The notes beneath the pieces were generated by a model. That model had not been told where the DNA came from, did not search any database, and was given only the letters and a program-made list of their open reading frames with translations. A stretch of DNA of 64,000 nucleotides from Auanema rhodensis (Eukaryota > Nematoda > Chromadorea > Rhabditida > Rhabditidae). The DNA lies in contig OZ059895.1 in the NCBI GenBank assembly GCA_964057225.1, forward strand, positions 8,060,001 to 8,124,000, in the 5' to 3' direction. Of this stretch, positions 36,487-50,051 are shown in pieces. How positions within the stretch are numbered: position 1 is the first letter of the stretch; each line of letters starts with the position of its first letter. Made by a program: the position numbers and the translations under genes.

Positions 36487-38777
36487 GGAATAACTGACTG
36501 ATCTTTGGAGTAAAGGCTATTAGAGGTTGAAGCTGTCTTATTCTCGTTCACCAAAAAAAGCTTAAATGTGATAGTCTTCTACAGATATAGATGCGAGCTT
36601 AACAGCTTGACAAGCTCAGATTAAGGAATGTCCAGAATGTGAATATGAATTATGAGAATAGTAATGACAGAGAGAGCAAATCAAGAGAAAAAGAGAGAAG
36701 GTAGGCTAAGCCAAATGCGTGAAAAAGCATTAAGCCTCCCATATGCAGCTAAATGTTATTATTTCGTCAGTAGAAAAAAATAGGATGAGAAGCTGGCCGG
36801 CAGCAGCACACATACATACACAGTTATTTGGGATCAAACGAAAGTGGAGGCGGAAGACTCAACATGTTCCGGGGGTAGTTCATCTTCTTTTTCCGGTCTT
36901 TATCGGACCGGATATCAATTAAGAGAGTCGTGGCAGGGCCGGACGAAACAGAGGAAGAGTCTGAGGAAGTCAGAAGAAGTATACTTATACTTATGAGGAT
37001 GAGGTTTTTTTGCTTTTTTGCGTTCAAACCCAAAGTATAGTTAGGAGCAAGATGACGGAGAAGATAAAAAAAATTTTTTTTTCTATTCTCCACACTCAAA
37101 GAGAGTGAGAGGATGGTAATAGAGAGGATATCGAATTCTCGAACGTTGTTTATCTATTCGGAATTTTTGGAAGGAGAGAAAGGTTACGAGCAGGTTAGCA
37201 AGCTTTTTATATGAATATTCAAAACATTTTTGATAAAATAACATGAAAAAGGGAAATAAAAAATGAAAAGATTTAATTTTTTTTCCTTTGCTTTGAAGTA
37301 GACTGATGGCATGAGAGTTAAGATTTGTATTCAAATCTAATTATACGTGTTAACTATACATCTCTGTGAATATAATTGAATATAATACATAAAGAAGTAC
37401 ACGGCTGATATAAAATAGAACGTGAAATTGAAAGAAAAAAAAAGTAGAAGCATAAGAAGGGTAAAGCTGGAAGATGAATGTGTTGTGTTGGCTGGTCGGC
37501 TTGGTCTAGTCTATCGTTTGGATGTTGGATGACGTTGTAGAAGAATAGAAAACAAGTAACTTCATTAGGTGATATACAGGTTAAATATGTATACTATGTT
37601 GAATATATGTATATTCGTATATACATTTAAGATAAGATGTATATTCTATAAAATATAATATGAATATGGATGAGTTAAAGCTTTATCTTTATAGATAGAT
37701 GTATTTCATTTGAAAAAAAAAAGAAAAATGATGATGTTAAATAAGGCTAATGAATTCAAAGTATAATCATTCAACTAACTATACATAGTATCTATCAATG
37801 TTGTTATGTTTAATGAAACGATTGAGGAAATCATTGAGTATGTTGCCTAAAAGGAAGAAAAGGAAACACTTAAATTTTCAAAATCCATAAAATATTGCAA
37901 AAAAAAAAGAAAAGAAAAAAGGAAATTAAAAGGTTTTAAGCTCGAAAAGAGCTTGTTGGGTAGACGTAGCAGAGAGAATGAAGAGGCAGGCTGTGGGGTT
38001 GTTGCTAGTGGTAGGGAGGGAGAGATAAAGAGAAAAATGGAAAAAGAAAAAGCGAATGAGAGGGAATAAAGAGAGAGGAAAATGAAAGGAGAGAGGGAAA
38101 GAGAGAGAGAAAGAGAGAGATGGATAGCTGAAGCTGGCCCTAGCAGTGCGTATTGGACTAGGAGAACTGGTGGGGCTATATGTATGTGCATGAGTGTATG
38201 ATAGAGAGAAAGACAGGGAAAGAGGGAAGATGAAACAGAGATTGTATCAGATATGGAGAGTGAAACAGAGAAAAAGAGAAAATAAGAGAGAGAGAGGGAT
38301 GAGGATGAAGGAAGGGGAGTAATTGAAAAGGAGAAAACAAGACTAAAATGGAAAGTGTGTAGAGAGAAGCAGACAACAAGCTGCTCACGTATTGATCCTA
38401 AAAGCAACGACGAAACAAGCGGAGAGTGAAAAGAAAAAAGAGCAAAACTAAAGCAGATGAGACTTCAAGAAATTCAAAAGAGACGAAAAGATGAAGGAAA
38501 ATAGGCATAGGATGTGGAGCCTAATATGCCCTGGTAGTATTATTCTTTTTCTCTTTCTCTCTATCTCCCTCGATGTCATTTGACAATATTTCTATTTCTA
38601 TTTCTCTTTTTCTTAATTTCTCTTTTTCTCCACCATTTCCCAACTATTTTCGTTCTTTTTGATCCACGTCCAGTCATGCTGCCTTCATCCAGGAGCAGTC
38701 CTTTCCCAGAGAGGAGAGAAAGAGAGAGCTCACACAGATATTTCGATATATGGATATACATATGTACATATGTGTCA

Positions 38778-38780
<3 letters not shown>

Positions 38781-38824
<44 letters not shown>

Positions 38825-38834
38825 TCTCTCTCTT
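38781..38834. repeat. (CT)n microsatellite
   Basis: CT run of about 54 bases with one TG interruption, lying 0.2 kb from a long GA run in the opposite sense. Confidence 0.95.
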
Positions 38835-39037
38835 TCTTTTCTATTCTCTTGTTGTCGAATCTTGCAATGTTCCTAGTTTTTCTATCTTTTTGGCTATCTT
38901 GCCTACTATTTTATTTTCATTTTCATCCCTGATCTCTTTTTTTAAAATAGACCTGAATATACATATTATATATCATAACTTTGGTACTGTTAACAAAAAA
39001 AAATCGAATGATAAAGGAAAATAGAAGAGAGAGGGAT

Positions 39038-39202
<165 letters not shown>

Positions 39203-40353
39203 ATAAGAAGGAAAAAGAAATAAAGTGCATAGCAAAGAAGTACAAGACATTCTATGACACACAGAGACATACACAGTAACATACATTTGATAGTTGAAAT
39301 ATAAACTGCCAATATAGTTAGTAGTATACTACATACATGTACATATACATATGTATATTCATACATCTATGTATATCATGAGGGCAAACCATATGATCAG
39401 GTTCCTTTCCGTCTTCTAACTTCCATTTTCTTTATTTTTTCAGTTTCCTCACAAATTGTTTCTAATGGTTTGACACACACGGCTTCGTATGAATATCGTA
39501 GTTAAAACAAAAAAAAAGTTTTTTGGTAAAAGTCCGAAATAGAGAAAAAAAACTTTTTTTAAAACTCATTATATTTCCATGTTTTTCCATAGCCAAGTTT
39601 AAAGTTTTGGAACATTTCTCATGTCATCACACCTATTCCTTTCATTCTAAAATCAATAAAAAGACATTTGATTATATAATAACATTAACTTTTCATCTTT
39701 TTTGTTTTATATTAAAAATAAATTTAAAGTCGAATTGACTGACCAGTTTTCCTTATACTTATACTACTTTGAATCTTCAACCTCCTCACCTTGTCAAGCT
39801 GATTATCACAGCATGACATATCCATATTAAGTTGGCAGTTCCAGAATAACATATCTGCAAGTATGACTGAAGTCAAGAAGTTTTCACTGCGTCAGATGAT
39901 ATAAACAACACGCTCATATGATTTATGTGACCAGAGGGGGGGGGGAGGAGGAGAAGAGAAAAGAAGAGATGAAGGGAAGATGAGAGGGAAACAGTCAAAA
40001 TACGTGTAAGGAATTGGGCAAAAAAAATGAAGAAAAAAACATCAACTTTAACATTGACATGAAAGTGATGAGATGAAAAAATACGATTTAATATGAGAAA
40101 TTATTCAAATTTTGATAAATACTTAAAGAGAAAATTGGGGGGAGAAATGAATGGCGCGAAACATCAGAAAATATAAAAACTTTAACAGCAGTTAGAGAAG
40201 AAAAAAACCTAAATGAAATAAAATGAGGAAAAATATAAGAATTATGAACAAAGGGGACTGTTTACAGAAAAAAATGAACAAAAAAATATTTGTTGGTGCT
40301 TAGTTTATAACTTCAGAGTCAACTGGATATTACATCTGTACTGGTACCTGATT

Positions 40354-40358
<5 letters not shown>

Positions 40359-40398
<40 letters not shown>

Positions 40399-40408
40399 TC
40401 TCTCTCTT
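40359..40408. repeat. (TC)n microsatellite
   Basis: TC run with small interruptions at its right end. Confidence 0.94.
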
Positions 40409-40797
40409 CCTCTCTCCCCTCTCTCCCTCGATATTTCTGTTTCTCTTCAAGTATAATTCATTCAATTTTTTCTCTCTGTATCTTTATCTCATTCTCTTTG
40501 TCTAGAATGGGTAGAAAATGCTTTAAAGACGAAGGGAAATATAGAAGAAAGGCTATCTTTTTTAGCCAAAAATGCTCAAATGAGCTTCTTCCTCCAGCAT
40601 CAATAATGACTTCCGGATGATCTCTGAACTTTTTACAGATGCTGTGTCTTCCTCCTCTTTTTACCGTTCATATACATGTATCAGTTATTCTTTCCAGACA
40701 TCTACAAGCAGCTTTTTCCAAAAGTTTTCAAATTGTTTTCTTTCGACTATCGTTCTAGTACATCTGTCACACCTTCAACATCCGTTACTCGACTCAC

Positions 40798-40856
40798 CTA
40801 CGCTTCGTCGAATGTGTTTCACTTCCTCTTCTTCCTTGTTTCACCTTATGAAGCAT
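40798..40856 (-). CDS. candidate alternative first exon of tomosyn
   Basis: ATG and 19 codons (MLHKVKQGRRGSETHSTKR) ending AG|GTGAGT, a consensus donor. Phase 2 matches the acceptor of tomosyn exon 27351-27447, giving ...TKR-R-LASALDG. The proximal first exon also ends with AG|GTGAGC after basic residues (MDKAKRR). The two would encode interchangeable basic N-termini, as in other tomosyns that start with short basic segments. Distance to exon 2 is 13.4 kb. Confidence 0.45.
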
Positions 40857-42827
40857 AAAAAGTAGTTCAAAACATATTTCTGAGTTTATTTATAAAACAT
40901 TCAACAAAGCTTTTAGTTAAATATAATTAAAATAAGAGGGGGAGGAAGGGGGGAGGATAAAACTGAAATTATCGTCTGAATTGAAAAGTTATAGCATCTT
41001 TCTTTTTTGGAAGACTTGTCAGCTAAACCAAAATTTGTCATTCAGATGTCATATGAATTCTTTTATGAATCTCTCCGTATATGTACATATGGGAAATATT
41101 AAATTCAATATATATATATATATATACTATATAGGCTTTTTTCATTTTTTTATATTTAAAATATTTTTTTTTAAAAATATATCAAAAGAAATATCAAAAA
41201 ATTCATGGAGTTTTTTCTTTCATAAATTTCATTTTTCTTTTCTTATTTTCTTAAACAATAAAAAAAATAATCAGTTTGAATATCGTATTTTATTTTTTTA
41301 AACAAAACAACTAGACGTTCAAGATAACCTAGACGATAATTTAAGATTATGAATAGTGACTGATTTGAATATAAAAACAACAAAGATTGCAAACCAGCAA
41401 AAAAAAAGAAAAAAAATGAAAATCGAAATTCAAAGTAAGCTGTATATGTATTTCTTTTTTTTTTCTTTTTTTTGAATTTGACGCTGTTTTTTTAGCGGAC
41501 GTTTTCTAACCATAAAATGAGAGAGTATTGAGCATTAGGTTTTGGTAGAATAAGTCAAGCAACCGTTCAACACTACTTGAAAATGAATGGATTTGGAAGT
41601 TTTTGAATGTTGATGTAGAAGATGAGAAAATAAGTTATCCATAACCAAGCGTGATAGATTACGTCAAAAATTAGCATATATAATTATATTAAAATTTCAC
41701 GTAAACTATATAAGTACACATACATTTAACATAAATAACATGAATTGTAAAAGCTAGATGAGCTCTAAATGGCAAGAACAAATAAAATAATTTGAATTTT
41801 CACAAAAAAAAAACCTTCAAGAGAAAAGTGTAAGGAAAGGAGAAAGGGAATATGTATATTTCAATAAAACATGTAGAACATTAGGAGGGGGGGGGGGGTG
41901 TAGAGTGAGATGGGAATGAAGAAGAAAAAAACGACAACGATGACGACGTAGACTAGATGTAGAGGGCAATTTTAAGACAAAAAAAAACCAAAAATGTAGT
42001 CAAAGAGCATTAAACAAGGCAGTGTGTTCATGAGATGAGAAAAGATCGGAAGAACGACGAAATAATGACGAAAAGACATTGCAAAAGGTCGACGTATACG
42101 CATTCATCCAAAGTTAGCTGTTGTATCTTGAGAAAGATTTGTCAGGACGTAAAGCTCTTCCGAGGTATGCTATAAGCGGAAATATGCATCATCGACTACG
42201 CTATTTTGGCTCTGCTTTTTATAGAAGAATATGCAATTGAAGATTTTTTTCGACAAAAAATAGAATTTCGAGCTGAAATTTCGATTATTTTGCGTGTACT
42301 TTATGAGTCAGATTTCCGATGTTTGAGAAGAAGCCTGATGTTCTTTTCTCGGCAAATTATTCGAAAGAAGTCTTATAAAGAAAATGAATTCTTAATTTAA
42401 TTTGAATGGCAGTACATTCATTTCTAATGAAAATCTTTCGCTTTCTTCAACTTTTTTTTTCAAGTTCTTCTTGTTTTATCCTTTCAGAAGCTTCAGAAAA
42501 GAAAAAAATCATAAATATTAGGAGTTCTCGTGAAATCTATAGAAAAAATCTCAAAGATGAAGAAGAGTGAAGGATGAGAAGAGGGAGTCGATCTTCTGGG
42601 AGACGAATTGAAAGAGAGAAAGAGAGATGAGGCAATGCAGGAAAGAGGTGGAGAAAAAAAGAAAGAGAAGGTTCGAAAGACAGAGAAATGAGGCTGAGCT
42701 TGAAGAAAACAAAAGCCTTCTTGACTGCTTTTTTTTCTGTTTTACAATTGCTAACATGGCACATCGAATATTGACTTAAACATCGAGTGCATCGGATGGA
42801 GGCATGATCATGAGACTGACAACGTAC

Positions 42828-42884
42828 TGCTTGACGTCTTATCTCTTCGTCTGTGCTTGGAAGTTCGGCCATGTGCATAGTAAT
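42828..42884 (-). CDS. candidate trans-spliced first exon, gene unknown
   Basis: GGTAG acceptor, then ATTACT and ATGCACATGGCC, reading MHMAELPSTDEEIRRQA up to a GTACGT donor in phase 0. The frame stays open beyond the donor with a Cys-rich run. The phase does not allow direct joining to tomosyn exon 27351-27447, so if real it needs another partner. Confidence 0.25.
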
Positions 42885-43360
42885 CTACCAAATTGAAACT
42901 TCCCGAATAAAATAATTTTTTTTTGAAAGTCAAAGAAAAAAAAGTGAGCAAATATATTGAAATCTAGAAGTTTTACCGACACGATAACACCATAGTTTTC
43001 ATACAAATTTATATTAACAGCTTCAAAGTTAAAATATAACATATTTACGTTTAAGTGAGAAAAAAAAGAAAATGAAGTAATATTAAATGAGTTTTGGCAT
43101 CACTTCTAGGAAAAAAGGAAAAGATTTTTTGCTGAAAACAGAAGTTTGACGATGGTAGGGAGGCGATAGGTTGTGATGATAAATACTCTTATCAGAACGA
43201 GAGTTTAATCTTTCTCAACATTCTCTTTTCATTTAAAAAAATGTAATTTTTTATAATATATGATCCACCTTATGATATGAATAAAGTGACTGTATTGAAA
43301 CAAAAATACAAAGTATGGTTTATGTTAGAAAGAGTTATCAGTTGTTGATTCTTTGTTAAA

Positions 43361-43413
43361 AGAGAGAGATAGAGAGAGAGTGAGAGAGGGAAATAGAGAG
43401 AGAAAGAGTGAGG

Positions 43414-43456
<43 letters not shown>

Positions 43457-43540
43457 GGAGAGAGATAGGGAGAGAGTTAGGGAGAGAGTGAGGGAGAGAG
43501 TTAGGGAGAGAGAAATAGAGAGAGGGAGAGAGAAGAGGTA
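43361..43540. repeat. GA-rich tract with a 12-bp minisatellite
   Basis: GA-rich DNA that turns at about 43450-43515 into about five copies of a 12-base unit of the form GGGAGAGAGTTA, with T/G variation at two sites. Confidence 0.9.
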
Positions 43541-43815
43541 GAGAAAAAATGTCTTAAAATGATTTTTATTCGTTATGGTTAGATAGCTGGTTTTATTGTG
43601 TTCAGAAGGACCATGTAGGGGAACATGGAACGATAATTAGTTTAGAATATGAGAAGATGTCATTCTGACTAAACATAGCAAGAAACCAAGAGAGTAGTGA
43701 TGGATAAAAAAATCAAAAGATGGCTATATAAACGATAAAACGAATGAAAAAGCACTAGTAGCAGATGTTCCAATCTTTGTCTTCTTAAACATCATCAAAT
43801 TCTAATTTTTCTTAC

Positions 43816-43856
43816 TCGAAATCTGAGTTTACGATGAGAGCTGGATGCAAAACCAT
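43816..43856 (-). CDS. candidate distal first exon of tomosyn (weak)
   Basis: ATG and 13 codons (MVLHPALIVNSDF) ending GA|GTAAGA, a strong donor in phase 2 that would give Glu and continue into LASALDG. The same frame is open for 100 codons upstream, so the true start is unclear. The plus strand across 43976-44081 also carries an exon-like frame, so strand assignment is uncertain. Confidence 0.3.
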
Positions 43857-44551
43857 AGCCGTCACTGAGATGATCCAAACAAGCTTGTCGTTTGCCTTCA
43901 TTTGCCAAACCGATCTGCACATGCTCTCTTTATTTTCCTGCCCACACTCTCTCATCGTCATTACCACTGTTCCAAGTTCATTGCATTGCGAAAAGCCGGG
44001 GGGTGCAATGCCCTTCGGTATCAGATGGAAATGCTTCAAGAAATTCAAGATAATCTGCTCAAACACAAACGGCTTTTGGGTGGAAAAACGGAAAAAGAAA
44101 AATTTAAAAACAAAATCCAATCGAAATCCAAAATACCAATTATCCCTTTTCTATGGTTTTAAGAAAAGAAGACATAAAACATTAGAATGGAACGCTTAAT
44201 CTTTGACAAAAAAAACATTTTTTCTTTCCACAAATAGTTTATTATTTTGAATATATCTTTATATATATATAGATTATAAATACATGAAACAATTATTAAA
44301 TACATGCAACTTAAGTTGAAGAAAAAAGTTTTTTTCCGCAAAAACAAATGATAAGATTAAACTTATATTTCAAAGTTATTCCTTTATATCTGATCAAAAT
44401 TGTCTATAAAAAAAAGCTTCGAAAGGCAACGAAAATCAGTGAAATGAAGAAACAAATAGAATAATAACTAAAATCTATTCAATTATTTGAGAACAATTTA
44501 TGAAATAATAATTAATTAAATAATAAAAATCTAAATTTTCTAATTTGTCAA

Positions 44552-47500
44552 TTAGAAAAGCCAGTCATCCTGCTTGTCTTCTGCCGATTCTTGTACTGGA
44601 CCTACAGTTGGAAGTTTTCTGAAAATGCCGATACAGTATTAATCATATTTCTTCATTTTTTTTGTTTCTTTAAATTCTTTTTCTGATCATTTCAGTTTTT
44701 TTTTCAATTTTCCGTGTACGTACGATGGTGGAGTGGCGTTCAGCTCTTCAGCTTCATCATTATCCTCATTTTCCTCAAATGGAACCGGATCTTCTGAAGC
44801 ATCTTCTCTGGTAGCAGGCTGTTGCTCATCTGACGGCACATCCTGAAACATCACATCACAATGCTGAATATATATCTTAAACAAGAAATACGGACCATTT
44901 CCTGAACATGCCATCCATCTCCAGTTTGGCGAGCTGGTTGTACTACATTCGAATCTCTGATCTCATTGTTATAATTTGAAACTGAAATTTAAGAATAGAA
45001 TAAATAAACTATGAAATTGAAATAGTTAGAAGATCAAAAAGATTATATATTATATGTATAGTTAGTAAAAGTAATGTATAAAGAGATGCTTCAAAGAAAT
45101 AACCTTGTGGATTAACTCTGCCGCCAACATAAGTTGTTCTCTCAGTGTCATCTATAAATAATATTATTATCCAACGTTAAGCATTACGATTTATATCATT
45201 TTTTGGACATTTTTTTTTATTAAATTCATTATTTTTCATAAAAGATGTGATCAATGGAACATATAATTAGATATAATCAATTATTAAAACTTATTTCATT
45301 CTATGAAATACGTAGAAAAAGAATAAATGAGAGCTCGAAGATAAGCGGAAGGAAGAAGCCGGAAACTCTAACGGAAATATATTTTTCATCAGGCTAATGA
45401 CTTTAGGAAAAAAGGAAACGAGACACCTTCGTCAGGCTAATTAAGCCTCTCAAACTCTTTTTTATTCTCTGGAAAAAAGCACAAATAGTTTACGTTTGAA
45501 AACTAATCCAATTCCTATGTACAGGATGTGGATCACATACATGCATACATCAGCATACATATGTAGTATATAGCTATAGTAGTTAAGTGATAGGCTTTCA
45601 TGATTCAATCAATTCAAACTCTTATTGAACGTAATAACGTATGTATATTAAGAAATAGTGAGAGATATACCTCGAATCATATTGCCAGCAGCAACTCGTC
45701 GAAGATAATCTTCACGACGTGCTTGCTCTTCGAGCTGACGACGTCGCTCTTCATGCTGACGCCTTTCCTCATTCATACGTCTCAACGTTTCCATATGACG
45801 TCGATAGTTTTCATCCTGATTACGCGAATCATGAACATCCTGAGGATAATGTTGACTGCAAAATAAAATTATTTTTTGACATTAACTACAGCATGTCCAA
45901 CTTGTTATTAGCAGCATTGTTAGAATTGATACGTACGTTCTGAATGTGTGGATCAGAATACAGATAGTAATAACTGAAATTTCAAATAAAAACCTAATTT
46001 CTAAGACAATTATTCGTTAACGTACCCTCCGCGCTTCTCGTACGTGTTTCCATACTGATCACGGATAAGATGAGGTGGTTGAATTCTGGCAAAACGTTGA
46101 GTATCATCAACATCTGATGATACACCTGAATTTACTCCATGTTGTCGTCTATAATATGAATAGTATTATAGTATTATGATAATTACGCATTTTACCTATC
46201 TTCCACATTGTTTGTAGCTTGATCATCAGCATTGCTTGGACGAGCACCATGACCGATTTGATGTCGAGTACTAGTGCCTGTTCTATGTCCATAACCTTCA
46301 GAGTTTCCATTGGATTCGGAATAAGCTACGTTGCCTTCTTCGTCTTGTCTATCAGATCTTGGAATCGTTGATTCATCGGCAGGACCAATTTCAATTTCTC
46401 GTCCTTCATCAGGTTGGCTGTTTGTTCTCGATTCATATCCTTCAGAGTCTTCTGCGGCTTGTGAGCGAGTATTATGGCCAACTTGATGAGGGTTATGAGC
46501 TCTGATATCATCAGATAAGTTACCATTAACTACGTCAGCCTTATTGGAATCTTGACTTTCGGATGCTCCTGCAGTTCCATGATGTACTCTGTGTGTTGCT
46601 TGATGATGCTGAGTACTATTGTTTCTCCACAAATATCCTTGAGCATCTCTAACTCCTTCATTATCTGAATTTTGGCCGCGAGTTCTTGTATCATAGCCAG
46701 AGGAATCTACAGGACGAACTTCATGCCCAACATGCTGCTGATTTGCACGATTTTGAGAATCAACAGCATTAAAGCTTGAAGAAGCTGGTTGTTGGTCATA
46801 TTGATGTTGAGCTCGCTGTTGCTGAAGATATTGTTGTTGATAGTGTTGTTGTTGTTGTTGTTGTTGCTGTTGTTGTTGATAGTTATATTGATCAGGATTA
46901 CGGTATTGATATCTAAAGATTTAAATGATATTAGTATGATATCATTAATTATACCTTTGTCCACTGGGGTGTAATTCTCCATTATGATGTTGACGTCTGA
47001 AAAAAATATCAATTCAAAAATATATTATTTCAAAATACAATGTACAACCGATTTTGTATAATTAAAAAATAAAAAATAAGAAAATCAATAAACTTGATTC
47101 ACGTGAAAAGCAAATGTCATTTCACGTTAGTATAATTAGATTTGGATTAATAACATTTCTTTCTTTTTTTTTCTGTTTCTATTTAATAATAATAATTTAA
47201 TAAACTTCTTAATTATTTTTCTAATTATATTACTTTAAATTTAATTATAAATTATGTTCAGCACCAACAAACCTTTCATCAGAGTATGAATTTCTTGGGA
47301 CAGTTTGATAAAGGACAGGAGCTGGCATCTGAAAAAGGGGAAGCTATTGTAAATTATTAAAATATTTATTATGAAAAATAAAAATATTGTTAATTATATC
47401 TAAAAATTAGTTATTTATTTATTTTTTTTTGGTTTTGTAGCAAGGTTAAAGACGAATAAGTTAAAGCTCATATAAAGCATTACAAAAAAAAGTTTTATTA

Positions 47501-50051
47501 AAACAGGAAAGACATACAAAAGACAACAAACGTTAAAGATTACAGATGAAAGAATATAAAGCTTACCATGCAGGTAGGAGATGAAACTAAGACTTTATGG
47601 TAAGGCTAAGGAGAAGTTATAGGTGTTTGGATTCTTAATAAACTGTTGGTCGGTATAGATAGATAGGCTAAGGAATGCATGGTAAGCATCGAAGGATAAA
47701 CATCAGCTTGAGCATGATTTCGATTGATCATCTTCGAAAGGAATAGGAAGAGATTTCGGAAAAGTGGAATGAAGGAAAATGCACGTCATGCTTGGATCTA
47801 CATATTCTTCGTTTTATTATTAGCAGATTAAGATAACAATACTAACTAGTTCATATTGCTTTATGGGAGACAGTTGGTCAAAGGGAAAACTGGCAATGAT
47901 TAAGAAGAAACTGCTTTTGCGAATAAAAAAAAGAAAAAGCTACAAGGATTTGTTTGAATATAAGAAGAAAAAATTTAAAAAAAGGTTATATATGTACAGG
48001 AAAAAAAGGAAAAAGCAGGTCTAGTTCCCTAGGAATAGAAAACTACACAAAGATAAATGCTATGATGTTCCGAATATAGCAACCAAGGTACAGGCAAAAG
48101 AAAGTAATACTGGGATGGTAGGAGAGCTGGTAATTCCATGAAGGAACGGCAAAAGGATTGCAATTAGCTAATCATCGTGATTATAGTGAAAGGCTCAAAG
48201 GCATTTGCTTACAATCATACATTCTGGATGACGAGGGATGGGAGGGGGGGAGGATGGATTGAAGTAACATGCTAGTTGTTATGGATCAGACGATTATCAA
48301 GAGGTATGTATGAAAACCAAACAAATACATAATGAGGACAGTTAGACTAACATAAAGAGAAAAACAGGTTCATATAGGGATAACACATGAAGATTTCTAG
48401 ATGAGGTTCTTAAGCCTATGAAACTTAATTCCTTAATAGGAATTAGCAACATAATAAGGGCCACTGAACATCACAGGTGGACTCACTCCAGGCTTGCGAC
48501 GTAAAAGCCAGACACGTTGAGCAAACTCATCACGTCCTTTCACCTGTAAATTTGAATTTAGCAATCTTGTTTCTTAATCAATTTCTATAATGTGAAGCAA
48601 AGCGATATAAATGATAAAACTGACTTCAATGAAGCTCTTCTCCTCTTCATCATCACGACCACTGACTCCCTGATAGCTGTGAGTCTGTATACGAGCATCA
48701 CCATAAATAACCTCATCATTTCCTTCATATTTAGCAATACGATGCTCATGGAATCCAAGAGTACTCTTAGCATCCAAATGAGCTTGTGTCCATTCAAATC
48801 TATAATTATAACAAATTATTTTCCAATTATTCATAATTGTTTGAACTATTCTATACTCGTAATCATCTAATCAAACTATAATCTGCTTTTATAGTACAAA
48901 TCCAATTGATAACAGATTATCTTTTTAGATTGAAACAAGAATAATCAAAATTCTTATGATTCAAATAAATTTTCATTTCATTCTTTATTTTTTCCTTTAT
49001 TTTATCTTATTCAATCCATATTGAGCTTCATTGTTTGATAAGACTTATATTGATTATTAATGATAAAAATGCCTAAACGTAGTTTATGATTCACATTGTT
49101 TAGCAGCATTGAAACACTCCTGCACAATGTCCATTCCCCTTTCTCTCTCAAACTTTTCTTTTTCGTCTTCTAGCAACACAGAGCTTTTTGCTTATACATG
49201 TTACGCAGCTTGGATTTTGCTTCTTTCATAATTTATTTTTACAATACAAGCAAGATTGCTCACGCCAGATCCAAATGGTCATTTTATCGCAAAAAAAAGC
49301 AAATACTCATCAATAATTTGCTTTTTTTATTATCATTTATCAGTAATTTCCGTTTCCAAAATAGCAAAGTTGCGTGTTCATCAAAAAAAATTGTAAGAAA
49401 TTTGCCTCATCAACATGGTACTCCTCTTGTTCAAGGAATGCAAGAAGAACTTACGGATTTTCGTCGTGTGGACGATAGCGACTACGACTGAGAACACGGA
49501 ATCCTCCACATACATCAATGATTTCTTTATCTAATCCAACAAACCAAGCACACACACGTCCATCTGAATGAAACATAGAATTTGGAAAAAAAATGATTGA
49601 AAATACCTGGACGAATGGTGGCATGTCCGAAAGCTTCATAGTGTGTGTTACCATAGCGGGAGCGGGTAATCCTTAAATATTAGTATGTTTCTTTCAAAAC
49701 TATTAGTAACTGACCAGTAAGCAACATATCCATCAGCAACTGGAGATTGATCAAACTTCAAGAAATCGGATTTTTGTCGTCCATCCTTAAAAGATCCATC
49801 ATAGCCAATCGTTGTCCAGTAATCTTCACCGATGAAAGAGCCAGCTCCTGTGCATCGTCGTGGACGAATCTCAAGCGGTTCAGGCTAAAACCAATTAAGC
49901 ATCAATCAAATCAATATCAACAACATTTAATTAAAAATTCTAAATGTGAACAACAAATTACCCGTTTTGCTTCTCTGTACGAGCAACGACCAGCAGAAGC
50001 CAAATCAGCCAGTAGAACGGCTCCAATGAACAAGATGGTGATGCTATGCAT
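44552..50051 (-). CDS. secreted protein with N-terminal conserved-looking domain and Gln/Asn-rich tail, function unknown
   Basis: Sixteen minus-strand exons: 49962-50051, 49715-49884, 49607-49671, 49455-49563, 48625-48799, 48487-48543, 47273-47328, 46955-46996, 46196-46912, 46026-46148, 45902-45973, 45671-45855, 45104-45151, 44896-44981, 44724-44842, 44552-44618. All phases agree, giving 726 aa. Residues 1-20 are a signal peptide (MHSITILFIGAVLLADLASA). Residues about 30-220 are compact and Cys/Trp-containing (RCTGAGSFIGEDYW, RVCAWFVGLDKEIIDVCGGF, FEWTQAHLDAKSTLGFHEHR). From about 235 the protein is low-complexity: a Gln run near 267-277, then a long Ser/Asn/His/Gly-rich stretch, then a charged helix near 575-612 (RRMNEERRQHEERRRQLEEQ), and an acidic C-terminus. 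The start is the only ATG giving a signal peptide. The family is not recognised; a cuticle or extracellular-matrix role is only a guess. Confidence 0.85.
46829..46876 (-). repeat. CAA/CAG trinucleotide run coding polyglutamine
   Basis: CAA-rich codon run inside exon 46196-46912 of the secreted-protein gene, coding about eleven Gln in a row followed by broken Gln-rich sequence. It is likely to vary in length between strains. Confidence 0.85.
47329..48486 (-). other. 1.16-kb intron of the secreted-protein gene
   Basis: Much longer than the 40-60-base introns around it. The donor side stays open for 17 codons after the GTGAGT (to a TAA near 48430), so intron retention would yield a short form of about 240 aa lacking the whole Gln/Asn-rich tail. 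The remainder holds no exon that I can support. Confidence 0.55.

Noticed and set aside
37847-38407. 186-codon minus-strand frame rich in Ser/Leu/Phe
   Set aside because: Composition follows the GA-rich plus strand; no splice sites, domains or signal of selection visible.
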